Shown here: one piece after another, positions 1-8,900 of the stretch
Numbering within the stretch: the stretch's first letter is position 1
How the letters are laid out: every line of letters begins with the position of its first letter
Origin: an uncultured Desulfovibrionaceae bacterium
GTDB taxonomy: Bacteria > Desulfobacterota > Desulfovibrionia > Desulfovibrionales > Desulfovibrionaceae
DNA length: 64,000 nt
NCBI GenBank assembly: GCA_944325195.1
Contig: CALUZB010000004.1
Location: forward strand, 434,001-498,000
Reading direction: 5' to 3'
Program-made: the position numbers and the translations under genes
Notes under the pieces: generated by a model
Told to the model about the DNA's origin: nothing
What the model saw: only the letters and a program-made list of their open reading frames with translations
The model's database searches: none

Positions 1-1
1 T

Positions 2-1009
2 GCCTTCCTGCACTCTAAAGAATTGAACGTGGTCCTGGTCTCTTCAGGAGCGGTGGCTGCCGGACGCGCTGTGCTGCGCGAAGAAAGCTCCATTGGCGGA
101 GTGCCTGGCAAACAGGCCGCATCAGCTATCGGACAGAGCCGTTTAATGCACACTTACGATCAATTATTTGATGCACACGGGATAATTTCAGCGCAAATTC
201 TGCTCACCAAAGACGATCTCAGCAACCGGCAGCGCTTTTTAAATGCCAGAAATACCTTTACTCAACTGCTGTCTTGGGGGGTAATTCCGGTAGTTAATGA
301 AAACGATACGGTTGCCGTTCAGGAGCTTTTAAAATTCGGCGATAACGACACATTGGGCAGCCTGTTGCTTAATTTAGTCGAAGCAGATTTGTTCATTAAC
401 CTCACAACTGTGGGAGGAGTACTTTGCGCCAACCCTGAAAAGGTTTCCAACGTAACAATCATGCCTTGCGTTGAAGATGTCCACTCGCTGGATCTTGACG
501 AACTTTGCGGCGGCAAAACCAGCGTCGGCACCGGCGGCATGTACTCTAAACTGCTTTCCGCCAGACGGGCTTCACAGTTGGGCGTGCCTACCCTGATTTT
601 ACCGGGCAAAGAGAAAGACGTACTGATCCGCGCCTTTGAGGGGGAAGAAATGGGCACATGGATTCGCGCCAATGTGCGCGGCATATCCCGACGCAAATTC
701 TGGATGGCATATAATCAAAATGTCTATGGGGAAATCGTTATAGATGAAGGCGCGGCTAAGGCCCTGCGCAGCGGCGGCAAAAGCCTTTTACCTGCGGGGA
801 TAACTTCCGTTGAAGGTGACTTTATGGCCGGCGATCTGGTACGGGTGGTGACAACTCAAGGCGACGCTGTCGGCGTCGGATTATCCAACTACAACGCCAA
901 AGATCTGCAAATGGTCAAGGGAAGAAAACTCACGGAATTAATGGAATCCAACGAGCCGTATTTTGAAGCCATTCACTGCGACAACCTGTTGATTGGAGCC
1001 GTGATTTAA
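2..1009 (+). CDS. proB: glutamate 5-kinase, 5'-truncated by window edge
   Basis: Catalyses ATP-dependent phosphorylation of L-glutamate, the first step of proline synthesis, in the cytosol. The frame is open from base 2, so the true start lies outside the window; about 40 N-terminal residues are missing compared with the usual ~370 aa. Visible family marks are the VSSGAVAAG nucleotide/glutamate-binding loop near the start, the NENDTVAV segment, the FGDND motif and the GTGGM loop. The last ~90 residues look like the RNA-binding-type PUA domain found in the long form of ProB. Downstream is a non-coding stretch rather than proA, so it is not in a visible proBA operon. Confidence 0.95.
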   Translation, partial: AFLHSKELNVVLVSSGAVAAGRAVLREESSIGGVPGKQAASAIGQSRLMHTYDQLFDAHGIISAQILLTKDDLSNRQRFLNARNTFTQLLSWGVIPVVNENDTVAVQELLKFGDNDTLGSLLLNLVEADLFINLTTVGGVLCANPEKVSNVTIMPCVEDVHSLDLDELCGGKTSVGTGGMYSKLLSARRASQLGVPTLILPGKEKDVLIRAFEGEEMGTWIRANVRGISRRKFWMAYNQNVYGEIVIDEGAAKALRSGGKSLLPAGITSVEGDFMAGDLVRVVTTQGDAVGVGLSNYNAKDLQMVKGRKLTELMESNEPYFEAIHCDNLLIGAVI

Positions 1010-1027
1010 CAGCGGTAAGACAGGACG

Positions 1028-1234
1028 CATGTGTTCACGCGCTTAAACAACCCAGCCGGTGGTGTGCCGAACCGCGAGGAAAGGTTTTAGCTTGCACATG
1101 AATGGGAATGAGCTTATATTCTGGGGCGTATGCGCTCGTTTGGGCGCATTCACGTGCACTAATTCAGAATATGGCTTAACAAAACCTATCGGATGTGACC
1201 ACTGAACCCCGCTGCCAAGCCGGGGCGCGCCATG
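1028..1234 (+). ncRNA. candidate structured RNA, family unknown
   Basis: About 200 nt between proB and a small membrane-protein gene, with no credible ORF but dense pairing potential. A possible closing stem joins CATG/CGCGC (1028-1031, 1038-1042) to GCGCG/CATG (1225-1229, 1231-1234). Inside are a hairpin GTGTGC/GCACAT (1062-1067, 1094-1099) with an inner AACC/GGTT, and a long hairpin ATATTCTG/CAGAATAT (1116-1123, 1165-1172) capped by ATGCGC/GCGCAT. An alternative stem pairs AGGTTTT with AAAACCT, and a 3' CCCCG/CGGGG hairpin is also possible. Size and shape would suit a 6S-like RNA or a long leader of the next gene. I could not match either consensus. Confidence 0.35.
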
Positions 1235-1311
1235 ACAATTTACGGCCAGAATTCTTACGCTTGGTTAAAGTTGGCACATATCAAAAAGCCCGACCATGAA
1301 CAGGAGGAAAT

Positions 1312-1503
1312 ATGCCGGCAACTCCCCCACCTCAAAAAACTGCTGAAGAAATTCGGAATCGTCAACCTGGCCTCAGTTCCCGCCTAATGCGCATGGCGAT
1401 TAGTTTTTTGCTGGGAGCTTTAGCCTTTTTAGTGCTTCTAGTTGTTTCAGGCAATAAAACAGTTGGCGAAGTGCTGGAGATGGTTGCCGGATTGTTCCGC
1501 TGA
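1312..1503 (+). CDS. small single-pass membrane protein, unknown
   Basis: A 63-residue ORF with a strong Shine-Dalgarno (AGGAGG, 5 nt before ATG). The N-terminal ~25 residues are polar and proline-rich. Residues ~27-46 form one hydrophobic helix (RMAISFLLGALAFLVLLVV), followed by a short amphipathic tail. It is probably an inner-membrane micropeptide; no family was recognised. It lies 3' of the candidate structured RNA and could be controlled by it. The clear ribosome binding site and the helix argue against a chance ORF. Confidence 0.6.
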   Translation: MPATPPPQKTAEEIRNRQPGLSSRLMRMAISFLLGALAFLVLLVVSGNKTVGEVLEMVAGLFR

Positions 1504-2027
1504 TGTCATTCGGCTTGGCGACGCCTCTATACCGTTTGGTGTATAAGCTGTTATGTCAAGCTGATGAGTCGCAGGCTTAAGACCGTTCATTGCCTTGCGG
1601 CATGTGTCCAAGCAACAGCATGGCCTGTTTGACGCTGTTGCTTACCTTTGAATGATATGCGCCCGGACCATTTCACTGTCACTTAAACATTTTCAGCAGA
1701 CAGAAGAAAGCCGGCCGCATGTAATGTTGCGCCTGAAAGGCATCAAATAGCGTTTTGCTCCGCCTTGAAAGCAGCGTATCCTTTGAAATCAGTTAACCTT
1801 TAAAGCGGATCTGTTATACTCGAGACTATATCACTTAATGCCGGAAAAACCAGGCCTACGATCATTTTGTAGTGCTTGCAGACTACGTTTCATACTCCCG
1901 AGCATTTATCATAAATCAATAATTAATAGCGAAATGTTCTAAGCCGCAAGACATGTTTTGCCGGCCAAAATACCCGGGCAAACGCGCACCCGCCCCTTAT
2001 GCAATAAGAACTTTCTGAACACCTGCT
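1504..2027. other. non-coding region with one strong stem-loop
   Basis: No supported gene. The notable element is a perfect 10-bp stem, AAGCAACAGC (1610-1619) with GCTGTTGCTT (1634-1643), around a 14-nt loop. It lacks a downstream T run, so it is terminator-like at best. The rest is A+T-rich towards the end, and I see no further structure. Confidence 0.4.
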
Positions 2028-2381
2028 CTACGAACTGCGATCCATATAAACAGGAGTTGCCAGAGAGCCGGCGGACAGGGCCTTATTATAACCGCGCTGT
2101 TGACGGGCATTTTGTTTGCCCTGCCTGTACTCTTCTTGCAGAGCTGCATACAATCTTTTGGCTTCTTCAGTCAAACGAGCTTGCAGAGAATGCATTTCAA
2201 TCAATTTCGCCTTGAAGTCTTCCGCTATATCCGCCTGAAAAAAACGCCCCGCCTCACGCACCAAGGCAATCCTTTTTTTAGAGTGAACTTCTGCATCTTC
2301 AATTTCCCCCGCCTGCAGGCAAAGCAATTCTTTACCACCCAGGCGTAAGGCTTCATCCATTTTACGAAGACCCTTGTTCAT
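2028..2381 (-). CDS. small helical coiled-coil protein, possibly FlgN/FliT-like
   Basis: 117 aa, cytosolic, almost entirely charged heptad-like helix (roughly residues 10-90), with no signal peptide and no membrane segment. The start has a good Shine-Dalgarno (GGAAGGTG). The overall pattern, a long amphipathic helix with an LLxLQAGxxEDAE segment and a basic YNKAL tail, resembles small flagellar export chaperones of the FlgN/FliT type, and motor genes lie within the window. The similarity is of shape, not a clear family match, so the function is open. The next gene downstream on the same strand is >3 kb away in coordinate terms from other flagellar genes. Confidence 0.55.
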   Translation of the reverse strand: MNKGLRKMDEALRLGGKELLCLQAGEIEDAEVHSKKRIALVREAGRFFQADIAEDFKAKLIEMHSLQARLTEEAKRLYAALQEEYRQGKQNARQQRGYNKALSAGSLATPVYMDRSS

Positions 2382-2634
2382 AGCTCACCTTCCAAATTAT
2401 ATTTGTTGAGTGAAGATCTGACTTTAAAAATTATCTGAGTAGAATTTGAACAAATCAAAGGTCAGCTTCTGCCCTCAAGCCACAGCTTTAACAGCCCTCT
2501 CACCCCGCCTGATGTTCGCAGCCAAGCAGTTTATTTTTTAAAGTTAAACTGCTCCGAGCTTAAAACCAGGTAAAAGCCGGACGAGTGCGGGTGAACCTGA
2601 CCCTGAATAGCGACTTAAGCGTCAAGAGCCTGTT

Positions 2635-3234
2635 CTAGCCGGGAATATTGCTCTTAATATAGGCAATGGCTTTTTCCCAATTACTCATTACCGGCAGGAA
2701 TTCAAATTCCAACAGGTCTGAAAGCAAAATCCAGTCCTCATTTTCCAGCACTTCGTTCATTTCGCTGAGAAGATCGGAAATAGTTTCCACATTTTGGGCA
2801 AAATCAGGAACTATTTCCTCTACATCAACATATTCATTGCGCAACAAGGCAATCATGCCTAAGAAGTCACGGGTTACATCCAGAAGATCCTGAAACAGCT
2901 CCAGGGCCTCTGAATCATCTGCCCGGCGAAACAATCCGGCAACCTCGCGGGCGCCCTTATTCATAATCTGCGATACTTTCCCAAGCTCTTCAGCAATATT
3001 CTTAGCCATCTGATTTACAGGAACAGATTGGATTTCCAGACTTTTGATCTCACCGGTCTCGATATCTTCAGCCTGATGCGGGTAAATCTCAGAAAATTGC
3101 TCATTATTTACAAAAACATCAGTGATGATCCGCTCCTTCATTTCATCGTCTTCCATCACCTTAATCAAAACTTCCTGTAAGTTCTCAAAGGAACTGAGCT
3201 TAAATTTGGCTTCGCGGCCATCAATAATAATCAT
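2635..3234 (-). CDS. conserved-looking acidic protein, unknown
   Basis: 199 aa, strongly acidic, no signal peptide or membrane helix. I start it at the ATG at 3234 because GAGGAGG sits 6 nt upstream; an upstream in-frame TTG at 3249 lies inside that Shine-Dalgarno. The first ~70 residues look like a beta-grasp-type fold (MIIIDGREAKF opening, alternating strands). The remaining ~130 residues are predicted long helices rich in Leu/Glu/Asp, suggestive of a helical bundle. It shares orientation with the coiled-coil gene at 2028 and may be expressed with it. I do not recognise the family. Confidence 0.6.
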   Translation of the reverse strand: MIIIDGREAKFKLSSFENLQEVLIKVMEDDEMKERIITDVFVNNEQFSEIYPHQAEDIETGEIKSLEIQSVPVNQMAKNIAEELGKVSQIMNKGAREVAGLFRRADDSEALELFQDLLDVTRDFLGMIALLRNEYVDVEEIVPDFAQNVETISDLLSEMNEVLENEDWILLSDLLEFEFLPVMSNWEKAIAYIKSNIPG

Positions 3235-3538
3235 CTTAATCCTCCTCAAACTGGGTATGCCATAAACACACGATATTCTCTCATCAGCCTTACAGGCGGA
3301 AAATTTGACACTCTTGTCAAGGTACTATTTTCATGCAAATTAAGTGCCGTTAATCAAACCAGTAACCGGAACAAGTCCGAATAGTCGCTTATATTGCGGC
3401 ATTTGCCGCCACAAAAATTAAGGCAGCAGAGCCCCCCGGCATCCCAAAAAAAGTCTTGAGCTTATAGTGTTTTACCGATATAAGTATGTAATTGTACTTG
3501 TTTATTAATGAGGTCTAAATATACTATGGAGATGACGC
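3235..3538. other. divergent intergenic region
   Basis: Separates the acidic protein gene (minus) from psd (plus) and must carry both promoters. The last ~80 bases before psd are A+T-rich. No operator or riboswitch was recognised. Confidence 0.3.
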
Positions 3539-4192
3539 ATGCGTAACCCTTCCATTGGTATAGCTAAAGAAGGCGCTTCCTGCCTGATTTTGCTTGCTCT
3601 TGCAACTCTTGCCTCCGCCATGCTCGGCTGTGGGCTTCTTACCGTCATTTTTTTTGTTTCCTTTGCATTCTGTGTTCATTTCTTCCGTGATCCGGAGCGG
3701 ATTACTCCGCGCGACAAAGGGATAGCCGTCAGTCCTGCTGATGGGCGGGTAGTAAGCATTCGTACCGCTCCTGATCCAATAAGCGGAGAGTCCAGACAAT
3801 GTCTGGGAATTTTTATGAATCTCACAAATGTACATGTCAACAGACTCCCTGTAGCAGGAGAAATTACTGATATCCGATATTATCCCGGCAAATTTATCAA
3901 CGCTTCCTGGGATAAGGCTTCTACAGATAATGAACGCTGCGCTTACCAAGTGAAAGACGACGCAGACAACACCTGGACAGTTGTGCAGATTGCAGGGCTG
4001 ATAGCCCGTCGCATAATTTCCTACGTTGACATCGGCGATAAACTCAACGCAGGCCAGCGGCTTGGGCTAATCAAGTTCGGTTCAAGGGTAGATATCTATT
4101 TCCCTGAAGGTTTTGAGCCTACTGTTGGTGTGGGAGACCGGGTTTGGGCCGGAGAAACTATAATCGGAAAAAGTCAGGAAAAAACCGCTTAA
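3539..4192 (+). CDS. psd: phosphatidylserine decarboxylase proenzyme (short type)
   Basis: Converts phosphatidylserine to phosphatidylethanolamine at the inner membrane. 217 aa, the compact class of Psd. Two hydrophobic stretches near residues 15-45 anchor the N terminus. The self-cleavage site that generates the pyruvoyl group is the Gly-Ser of FGSRVDIYFP near residue 180. Upstream hallmarks are FFRDPER, SPADG and the NVHVNR segment. It is followed directly by pssA, which makes its substrate, so the two form a phospholipid operon. Confidence 0.93.
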   Translation: MRNPSIGIAKEGASCLILLALATLASAMLGCGLLTVIFFVSFAFCVHFFRDPERITPRDKGIAVSPADGRVVSIRTAPDPISGESRQCLGIFMNLTNVHVNRLPVAGEITDIRYYPGKFINASWDKASTDNERCAYQVKDDADNTWTVVQIAGLIARRIISYVDIGDKLNAGQRLGLIKFGSRVDIYFPEGFEPTVGVGDRVWAGETIIGKSQEKTA

Positions 4193-4224
4193 CTGCAAGT
4201 ACAAACCTGTTTAAAGTAGTTGAT

Positions 4225-4989
4225 ATGAACAAACTTCCTCCGCATAAGGGTGTATACATTCTGCCGAACCTGATTACCACGGCAAGCTTGTTCTGTGCTT
4301 TTGCAGCCTTGATCTGGATAACCAGGGGCCTGTTTGAGACAGCGGCAATTGCCATTTTCTTTGCGGCCCTTCTGGATGGCCTTGACGGTAAAGTGGCCAG
4401 GCTCACCAACAGCAGTAGTCCTTTTGGGGTTGAATACGACTCTTTGGCTGACTTAGTTGCCTTTGGGGTTACTCCCGCATTTTTGCTCTTTCACTGGCAG
4501 TTAGGGGAATTCGGGCGTTACGGACTGGCAGTATGCTTCATTTTTGTGGCCTGCGGGGCAATGCGCCTGGCTCGTTTTAATATTACCACTACCAGCGGCA
4601 ATAAGAAATTCTTTGTTGGTCTGCCCATCCCTGCAGCCGGCTGCTCCATTGCCGCCCTGGTTCTGTTCATGCCACACCTGCCGGTCAGATTCTATGACTA
4701 CCTGGCTCCTTTCTGCTTTGGGTTAGGGCTGCTCCTTGCTATTCTTATGGTCAGCAGGGTACGCTACTACTCCTTCAAGGATTTCGGAATTGTTAAGGCT
4801 TACCCCTTACGCTCAATGGTCATTGCCTTATTGCTCTTCGTCATCATATTTATAAATCCCAAATTAATGGCATTTCTCATTCTTATGGGTTATGTGCTGG
4901 TGGGGTTGATTTATACCGGCATTCTGCTTTTACGCAGCCGCCGGGTGACCTGTGCCGCCAGTCAGTCTTCCCCTGAAATAGAAAACTGA
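4225..4989 (+). CDS. pssA: CDP-diacylglycerol--serine O-phosphatidyltransferase
   Basis: Makes phosphatidylserine from CDP-diacylglycerol and serine in the inner membrane, feeding psd just upstream. The CDP-alcohol phosphatidyltransferase signature DG-x2-AR-x8-G-x3-D-x3-D is intact at roughly residues 54-75 (DGKVAR ... GVEYDSLAD). About eight hydrophobic helices span the 254-residue product. I use the ATG at 4225, which gives the family-typical N terminus MNKLPPHKGVYILPN. A longer frame starting at 4144 would overlap psd by 49 nt and adds a basic extension without homology cues. Confidence 0.93.
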   Translation: MNKLPPHKGVYILPNLITTASLFCAFAALIWITRGLFETAAIAIFFAALLDGLDGKVARLTNSSSPFGVEYDSLADLVAFGVTPAFLLFHWQLGEFGRYGLAVCFIFVACGAMRLARFNITTTSGNKKFFVGLPIPAAGCSIAALVLFMPHLPVRFYDYLAPFCFGLGLLLAILMVSRVRYYSFKDFGIVKAYPLRSMVIALLLFVIIFINPKLMAFLILMGYVLVGLIYTGILLLRSRRVTCAASQSSPEIEN

Positions 4990-5533
4990 AATTAATGACT
5001 GCTCAAATATTCTTGTCTGTTGCCCTGCTTAAATTAAGCGGATAAAAAACATGAATTACCACCGCCCGCTTTTTATAAGCTCCTTGTATGGAATAATCTC
5101 TCTTAAAGCTGAGACCAGCCATTTCCAGCTTATCTTAGTCAGCGCAAACTTAATGTTGGCGGAATGTGCAGGATAGAGCTACCGTCATTAAGTTATCTAT
5201 CCTGATAAATCAAGACCGTCAAATCTTAACTCAAGAGCACGGCTTTTCAGCTTACTATCCTAGTCCTCTACAACTACGGCTAGTTGAACTTCTGACATTT
5301 TCGCAGTTAATGCGCTAAGTGATGCCGAACATCTCTTTCCAATACAAGCCAATTTCAAGATACGGCTTGATTGGGCCGGATATTGACTTTGAGCTGGGTA
5401 TTGCTCTCGACTTCGGTCACGGGATTGATGTGGACGCGTAAGTCGCACCCAAAACGCTTCAATTCAAGCAAAAATGCCTGTGTGCGGATAATCCGCCCAA
5501 GCAGCTCACGCACTGCAAGGCGAACGGCACGCT
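4990..5533. other. intergenic region with a short protein-like ORF
   Basis: Converges between pssA (plus) and the metallophosphoesterase (minus). Most of it shows nothing. On the minus strand a frame open from about 5567 to a stop at 5355-5357 encodes ~70 residues of ordinary composition (for example ERAVRLAVRELLGRI and LRVHINPVTEVES). It overlaps the 3' end of the metallophosphoesterase gene. The only in-frame candidate start I see is a GTG at 5513 (52 codons). It may be the tail of a decayed gene or a chance frame. Confidence 0.25.
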
Positions 5534-6673
5534 CTAAAGGGGGCGGCGCAAAGTAATTTCTGTTATTTCAGGGGGCACGCCCACTCTGACGGGTAAACCG
5601 GCCCACAACCCTGTCCCGTTGCTGACATAAAGCTGCATGTCTCCGACTTGGTATAATCCGGAGAGGAACCCGTTATTCACCAGCTGGGCAACTACCCGCA
5701 ATCCAATAAACTGACCGCCATGCGTATGCCCTGACAACTGCAGACTGACACCGGCGTCAGCATTTCGGACAGCGTTGCCTGGCTGATGTTCAAGCAAAAT
5801 GATTACCGCTCCTGCCGGCGCACCGGCAAGCGCTTGAGAAATATCCGGCTGAGGCAGACCAAATCCTCCGGCAGCCCTGTCGGTTGTCCCAGCTAAAATA
5901 AGACCCGCCCCATTTCTGGAAATAATCACATGTGCGTTTAGCAGCAAATTCAACTTCAGATCAGCGAATTTCTGTATCCATGCGGCATAATCAGAATAAT
6001 ATTCATGATTTCCAGTAGTGGCGTATATCCCTAAAGGCGCTTCCAACCGGGCCAACGGTTCTACATCCTCTTCCCGGTCGCTCACCACCCCATCTACTAT
6101 ATCTCCCGTAAGCACAATCAAATCCGGCTTCAAGGCATTAGCTTTTGCCACTACCTGTTCAATCCAGTCCCTTCCCAAAAGACTGCTGGCATGAATATCG
6201 GTTAATTGCACAATGCGCAATCCATCAAATTCCTCCGGTAAATTTTCCAAATATATATCCAAACTGACAACCTCAGGCACGCGTACGGCCTGCCATACCC
6301 CCATGGCGGATAAGCTCAGGGCAATGACAACTATCCCATACAAAACAGACCTGCTTTTTAAGAATCCAACCACTGAAATCCCGATGATCGGCCTTAACAG
6401 AAATGTACACAATATTCCAAGATCTTTAAGCAAACAAAGCGCTGCGGCTAAAATAAACGCCCCATAAAGCCAGCCGCAAACCATAATTATCCAGGCCGGT
6501 ACTTCCGGAGAAGCCAGACTTCCGGAAAAAGTTCTAATTATGGCATGATGCTGGGAAACCAGCAATAAAAAGAAAGAAGCCAAAAGTTTGGTTTTGAGCC
6601 CAAGCCCCATCGGCCAGATTAATCTGGCAACAACATAAATACTGATCAGGCCGGAAAATACAAAAATTATCAT
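5534..6673 (-). CDS. membrane-anchored metallophosphoesterase (YkuE/YaeI type)
   Basis: 379 aa. About four to five hydrophobic segments in residues 1-130 precede a calcineurin-like catalytic domain from ~140 on. Metal ligands are seen in the expected order: LTDIH, GDIVDG, GNHEYY, a lone His (LLEHQPG) and SGHTHGGQ. Relatives hydrolyse phosphodiesters such as UDP-sugar lipids or nucleotides at the membrane surface; the substrate here is not deducible. The start has only a weak Shine-Dalgarno. No operon partner is visible. Confidence 0.88.
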   Translation of the reverse strand: MIIFVFSGLISIYVVARLIWPMGLGLKTKLLASFFLLLVSQHHAIIRTFSGSLASPEVPAWIIMVCGWLYGAFILAAALCLLKDLGILCTFLLRPIIGISVVGFLKSRSVLYGIVVIALSLSAMGVWQAVRVPEVVSLDIYLENLPEEFDGLRIVQLTDIHASSLLGRDWIEQVVAKANALKPDLIVLTGDIVDGVVSDREEDVEPLARLEAPLGIYATTGNHEYYSDYAAWIQKFADLKLNLLLNAHVIISRNGAGLILAGTTDRAAGGFGLPQPDISQALAGAPAGAVIILLEHQPGNAVRNADAGVSLQLSGHTHGGQFIGLRVVAQLVNNGFLSGLYQVGDMQLYVSNGTGLWAGLPVRVGVPPEITEITLRRPL

Positions 6674-7165
6674 ATTGGAATTCCATGATTAATCAGACCC
6701 AACTTAGTGCCTACCATCAAGCTGCATGCGCAAATAACAGCTATTAATATCATCCATAGAAGCAAAATTAGACCAATCACCCAGTATTTAACAAAAAACC
6801 GACATTAATGGTAGATACGATTCTACCGGTTAGCTGCCTGAATCTCTAAAAGTGGTGCCAATCCTTGCGCAGATTATCTGAACAGCTTTAAAGAAGCTTC
6901 TCAGCTCCGGTGCAGCAGTGTGCTGGTATGGACAGGACAGGACCAAGGCTATGCGAAATTCAGACTGAGCCGGTAACTACCAGCCTTGTTAACCAGAGGC
7001 TGTAAACTGGCGATTACATGCCGGATTTCAAAAAACACATGGCCATAACCATATGCTTATCGCGCTTCAATATTCAGACAACAATCTCCGCCCCAAAAAG
7101 TGTAAAAGCCGGAACTTAAGTTCCGGCTTAAATTCAGTTAAACAGTATTATATTGTCGCCAACTC
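6674..7165. other. intergenic region between minus-strand genes
   Basis: About 490 bases upstream of the metallophosphoesterase and downstream of hndD. It contains the hnd terminator (7106-7129, listed separately) and presumably the metallophosphoesterase promoter. A short imperfect hairpin (GGTAG/CTACC around 6810-6827) is the only other structure noticed. Confidence 0.3.
7106..7129 (-). terminator. rho-independent terminator of hndACD
   Basis: Perfect palindrome AAGCCGGAAC/TTAAG/TTCCGGCTT (self-complementary 24-mer). Read on the minus strand it lies ~37 nt after the hndD stop and is followed by a T-rich tail (TTTACACTTTTT). Confidence 0.8.
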
Positions 7166-8896
7166 TTATTTATGCCGGGGATGGTAGTGGGTGTGAAGTA
7201 AATGATGGGCCCGTTCGCTTAAAGGCTCACCAAGAAATTCACGGTATAAGGTCTGCACTTCGCTGTTCTGATGCGATTTCCGAAGCGGCAAGTTTTTATC
7301 TTCAATATAAATGCCTTTTATCCGTTCTTTAACTTTGGCGCTACTGCCGTAGGGTTGCCCCGCTCCGCCCACACAGCCGCCCGGACAGGCCATGACTTCA
7401 ATAAAATCAACATCAGTCTTTCCTGCACGCAAATCCTGCATTAAAGCGCGGGCATTGCCCAAACTGTTGACAACAGCCAGTTTAACCGTGCGTCCAGGCA
7501 GCTCCACTTTAGAATATTTTACACCGTGATAACCGCGCAAGTCTTCAAAATCCAGGCTGGGCAGTTCGGCCCCGGTCACAACTTCATAAACCGTACGCAA
7601 AGCCGCTTCCATAACTCCCCCGGACGCTCCGAAAATAACGCCTGCACCAGTAGATTCGCCCATAATCCGATCAAATTCAGCTTCGGGCAAATTATTCATT
7701 TCTATGCCGGCGGCTTTGAGCATTCTGGCCAACTCACGGGTAGTAAGCACAAAGTCAACATCCGGATCGTTGTTCTCTTTCATTTCCGGTCGGGCACGTT
7801 CAAACTTTTTAGCTGTGCACGGCATAATGGATACTACGCGGATTTTTTCTCTGGCAATGCCCAACTTCTCTGCGTAGTAAGTTTTAGCCACAGCTCCAAA
7901 CATTTGTTGTGGAGATTTACAACTGGAAAGATGATCGAGCAGATCGGGAAAGAAGGTTTCCGCAAAATTAATCCAGCCGGGACAACAACTGGTAATCATG
8001 GGAAGTTTGCCGTCATTTTTCAGACGATCTAAAAACTCATGCCCCTCTTCCATGATGGTCAGATCCGCGGCAAAGTCAGTATCGAACACCTTGGAAAAGC
8101 CCAGACGTTTCAAGGCTGCAACCATTTTCCCTGTGCTGATGGAGCCGGCCGGCAAACCAAAGGCTTCTCCCAAAGCCACGCGCACAGCCGGTGCTGTTTG
8201 CACGACAACATGATTTTCAGGATCCGCCAGAATATCAAATATATCATTCACCTGATCATTTTCATAAATGGCGCCCACCGGGCAGACCGATGCACAACGG
8301 CCGCAGAAAGTACAAGTGCCGTCGCCAAGCATGGTATTGTATGGGGTACCAAGAGCATAACTGAGACTGCGGGAAACAGAGTTAATGGCGTGTACCTGCT
8401 GAACTTCCCGACAGGCAGCAATGCAGCGGCCGCATTTGACGCATTTACTCATCTGGCGCACCAGAGTGCCGGAATGCAGCAACGGCTCTTGTGCAGGAAT
8501 ACCTACCTTGAAGACGTGTTTGCGGATCCCGAAGCGCTCAGCAAGGGCCTGCAGTTCACAGGAGCCATTCCGAACACACGACAAACAATCTTTAGGGTGG
8601 TCTGCCAAGATCAATTCCAGTATAGTGCGCCGGATTTGACGTATTCTGGGGTTATCTGTAACTACATTCGCGCCCTCCCAAACTTCATTGGCACATGCAG
8701 CTTTCAGTTTGCGACCGCCGTTGCATTCCACAACACAAAGTCGGCATACAGCACGTCTGCCTAAATCAGGGTGATCGCAAAGAGTGGGAATATTTACGTT
8801 CGCCCGCCGGGCTGCTTCCAGAATTGTGGTTCCGGCCGGAACAGTAACAGCTATCCCGTCGATAGTCAGGTTGACCAGTTCTTTCTGAGTGCTCAT
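7166..8896 (-). CDS. hndD: [FeFe] hydrogenase catalytic subunit, NAD(P)-linked
   Basis: 576 aa, cytosolic, carries the H-cluster that interconverts protons and H2. Domain order: plant-type [2Fe-2S] ferredoxin (Cys 40, 51, 54, 58 region), His-Cys3 cluster (HPKDCLSC...C, ~100-113), two [4Fe-4S] sites (CVKCGRC ~152-162; CTFCGRC ~195-205), then the H-cluster domain with TSCCPGW (302-308), MPCTAKKFE (359-367) and EVMACPGGCVGG. A short small-subunit-like domain closes the protein. Four nt after hndC, third gene of the operon. The domain set is that of the bifurcating or NADP-reducing group A hydrogenases such as Desulfovibrio HndD. Confidence 0.96.
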   Translation of the reverse strand: MSTQKELVNLTIDGIAVTVPAGTTILEAARRANVNIPTLCDHPDLGRRAVCRLCVVECNGGRKLKAACANEVWEGANVVTDNPRIRQIRRTILELILADHPKDCLSCVRNGSCELQALAERFGIRKHVFKVGIPAQEPLLHSGTLVRQMSKCVKCGRCIAACREVQQVHAINSVSRSLSYALGTPYNTMLGDGTCTFCGRCASVCPVGAIYENDQVNDIFDILADPENHVVVQTAPAVRVALGEAFGLPAGSISTGKMVAALKRLGFSKVFDTDFAADLTIMEEGHEFLDRLKNDGKLPMITSCCPGWINFAETFFPDLLDHLSSCKSPQQMFGAVAKTYYAEKLGIAREKIRVVSIMPCTAKKFERARPEMKENNDPDVDFVLTTRELARMLKAAGIEMNNLPEAEFDRIMGESTGAGVIFGASGGVMEAALRTVYEVVTGAELPSLDFEDLRGYHGVKYSKVELPGRTVKLAVVNSLGNARALMQDLRAGKTDVDFIEVMACPGGCVGGAGQPYGSSAKVKERIKGIYIEDKNLPLRKSHQNSEVQTLYREFLGEPLSERAHHLLHTHYHPRHK

Positions 8897-8900
8897 AGCT

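Noticed and set aside
1077-1175. RNase P-like strings GAGGAAAG and CAGAATATGGCTTA
   Set aside because: A real RNase P RNA has ~250 nt between these core strings and further conserved regions. Here they are ~85 nt apart and the second is better paired as a hairpin with ATATTCTG.
3305-3327. TTGACA plus TACTAT as a promoter
   Set aside because: The spacing is about 11-12 nt, far too short, and TTGACA is itself half of a small TTGACA/GTCAA hairpin.
8039-8764. Plus-strand open frame of ~241 codons
   Set aside because: Antisense shadow of hndD; no ribosome site and composition typical of an opposite-strand frame.
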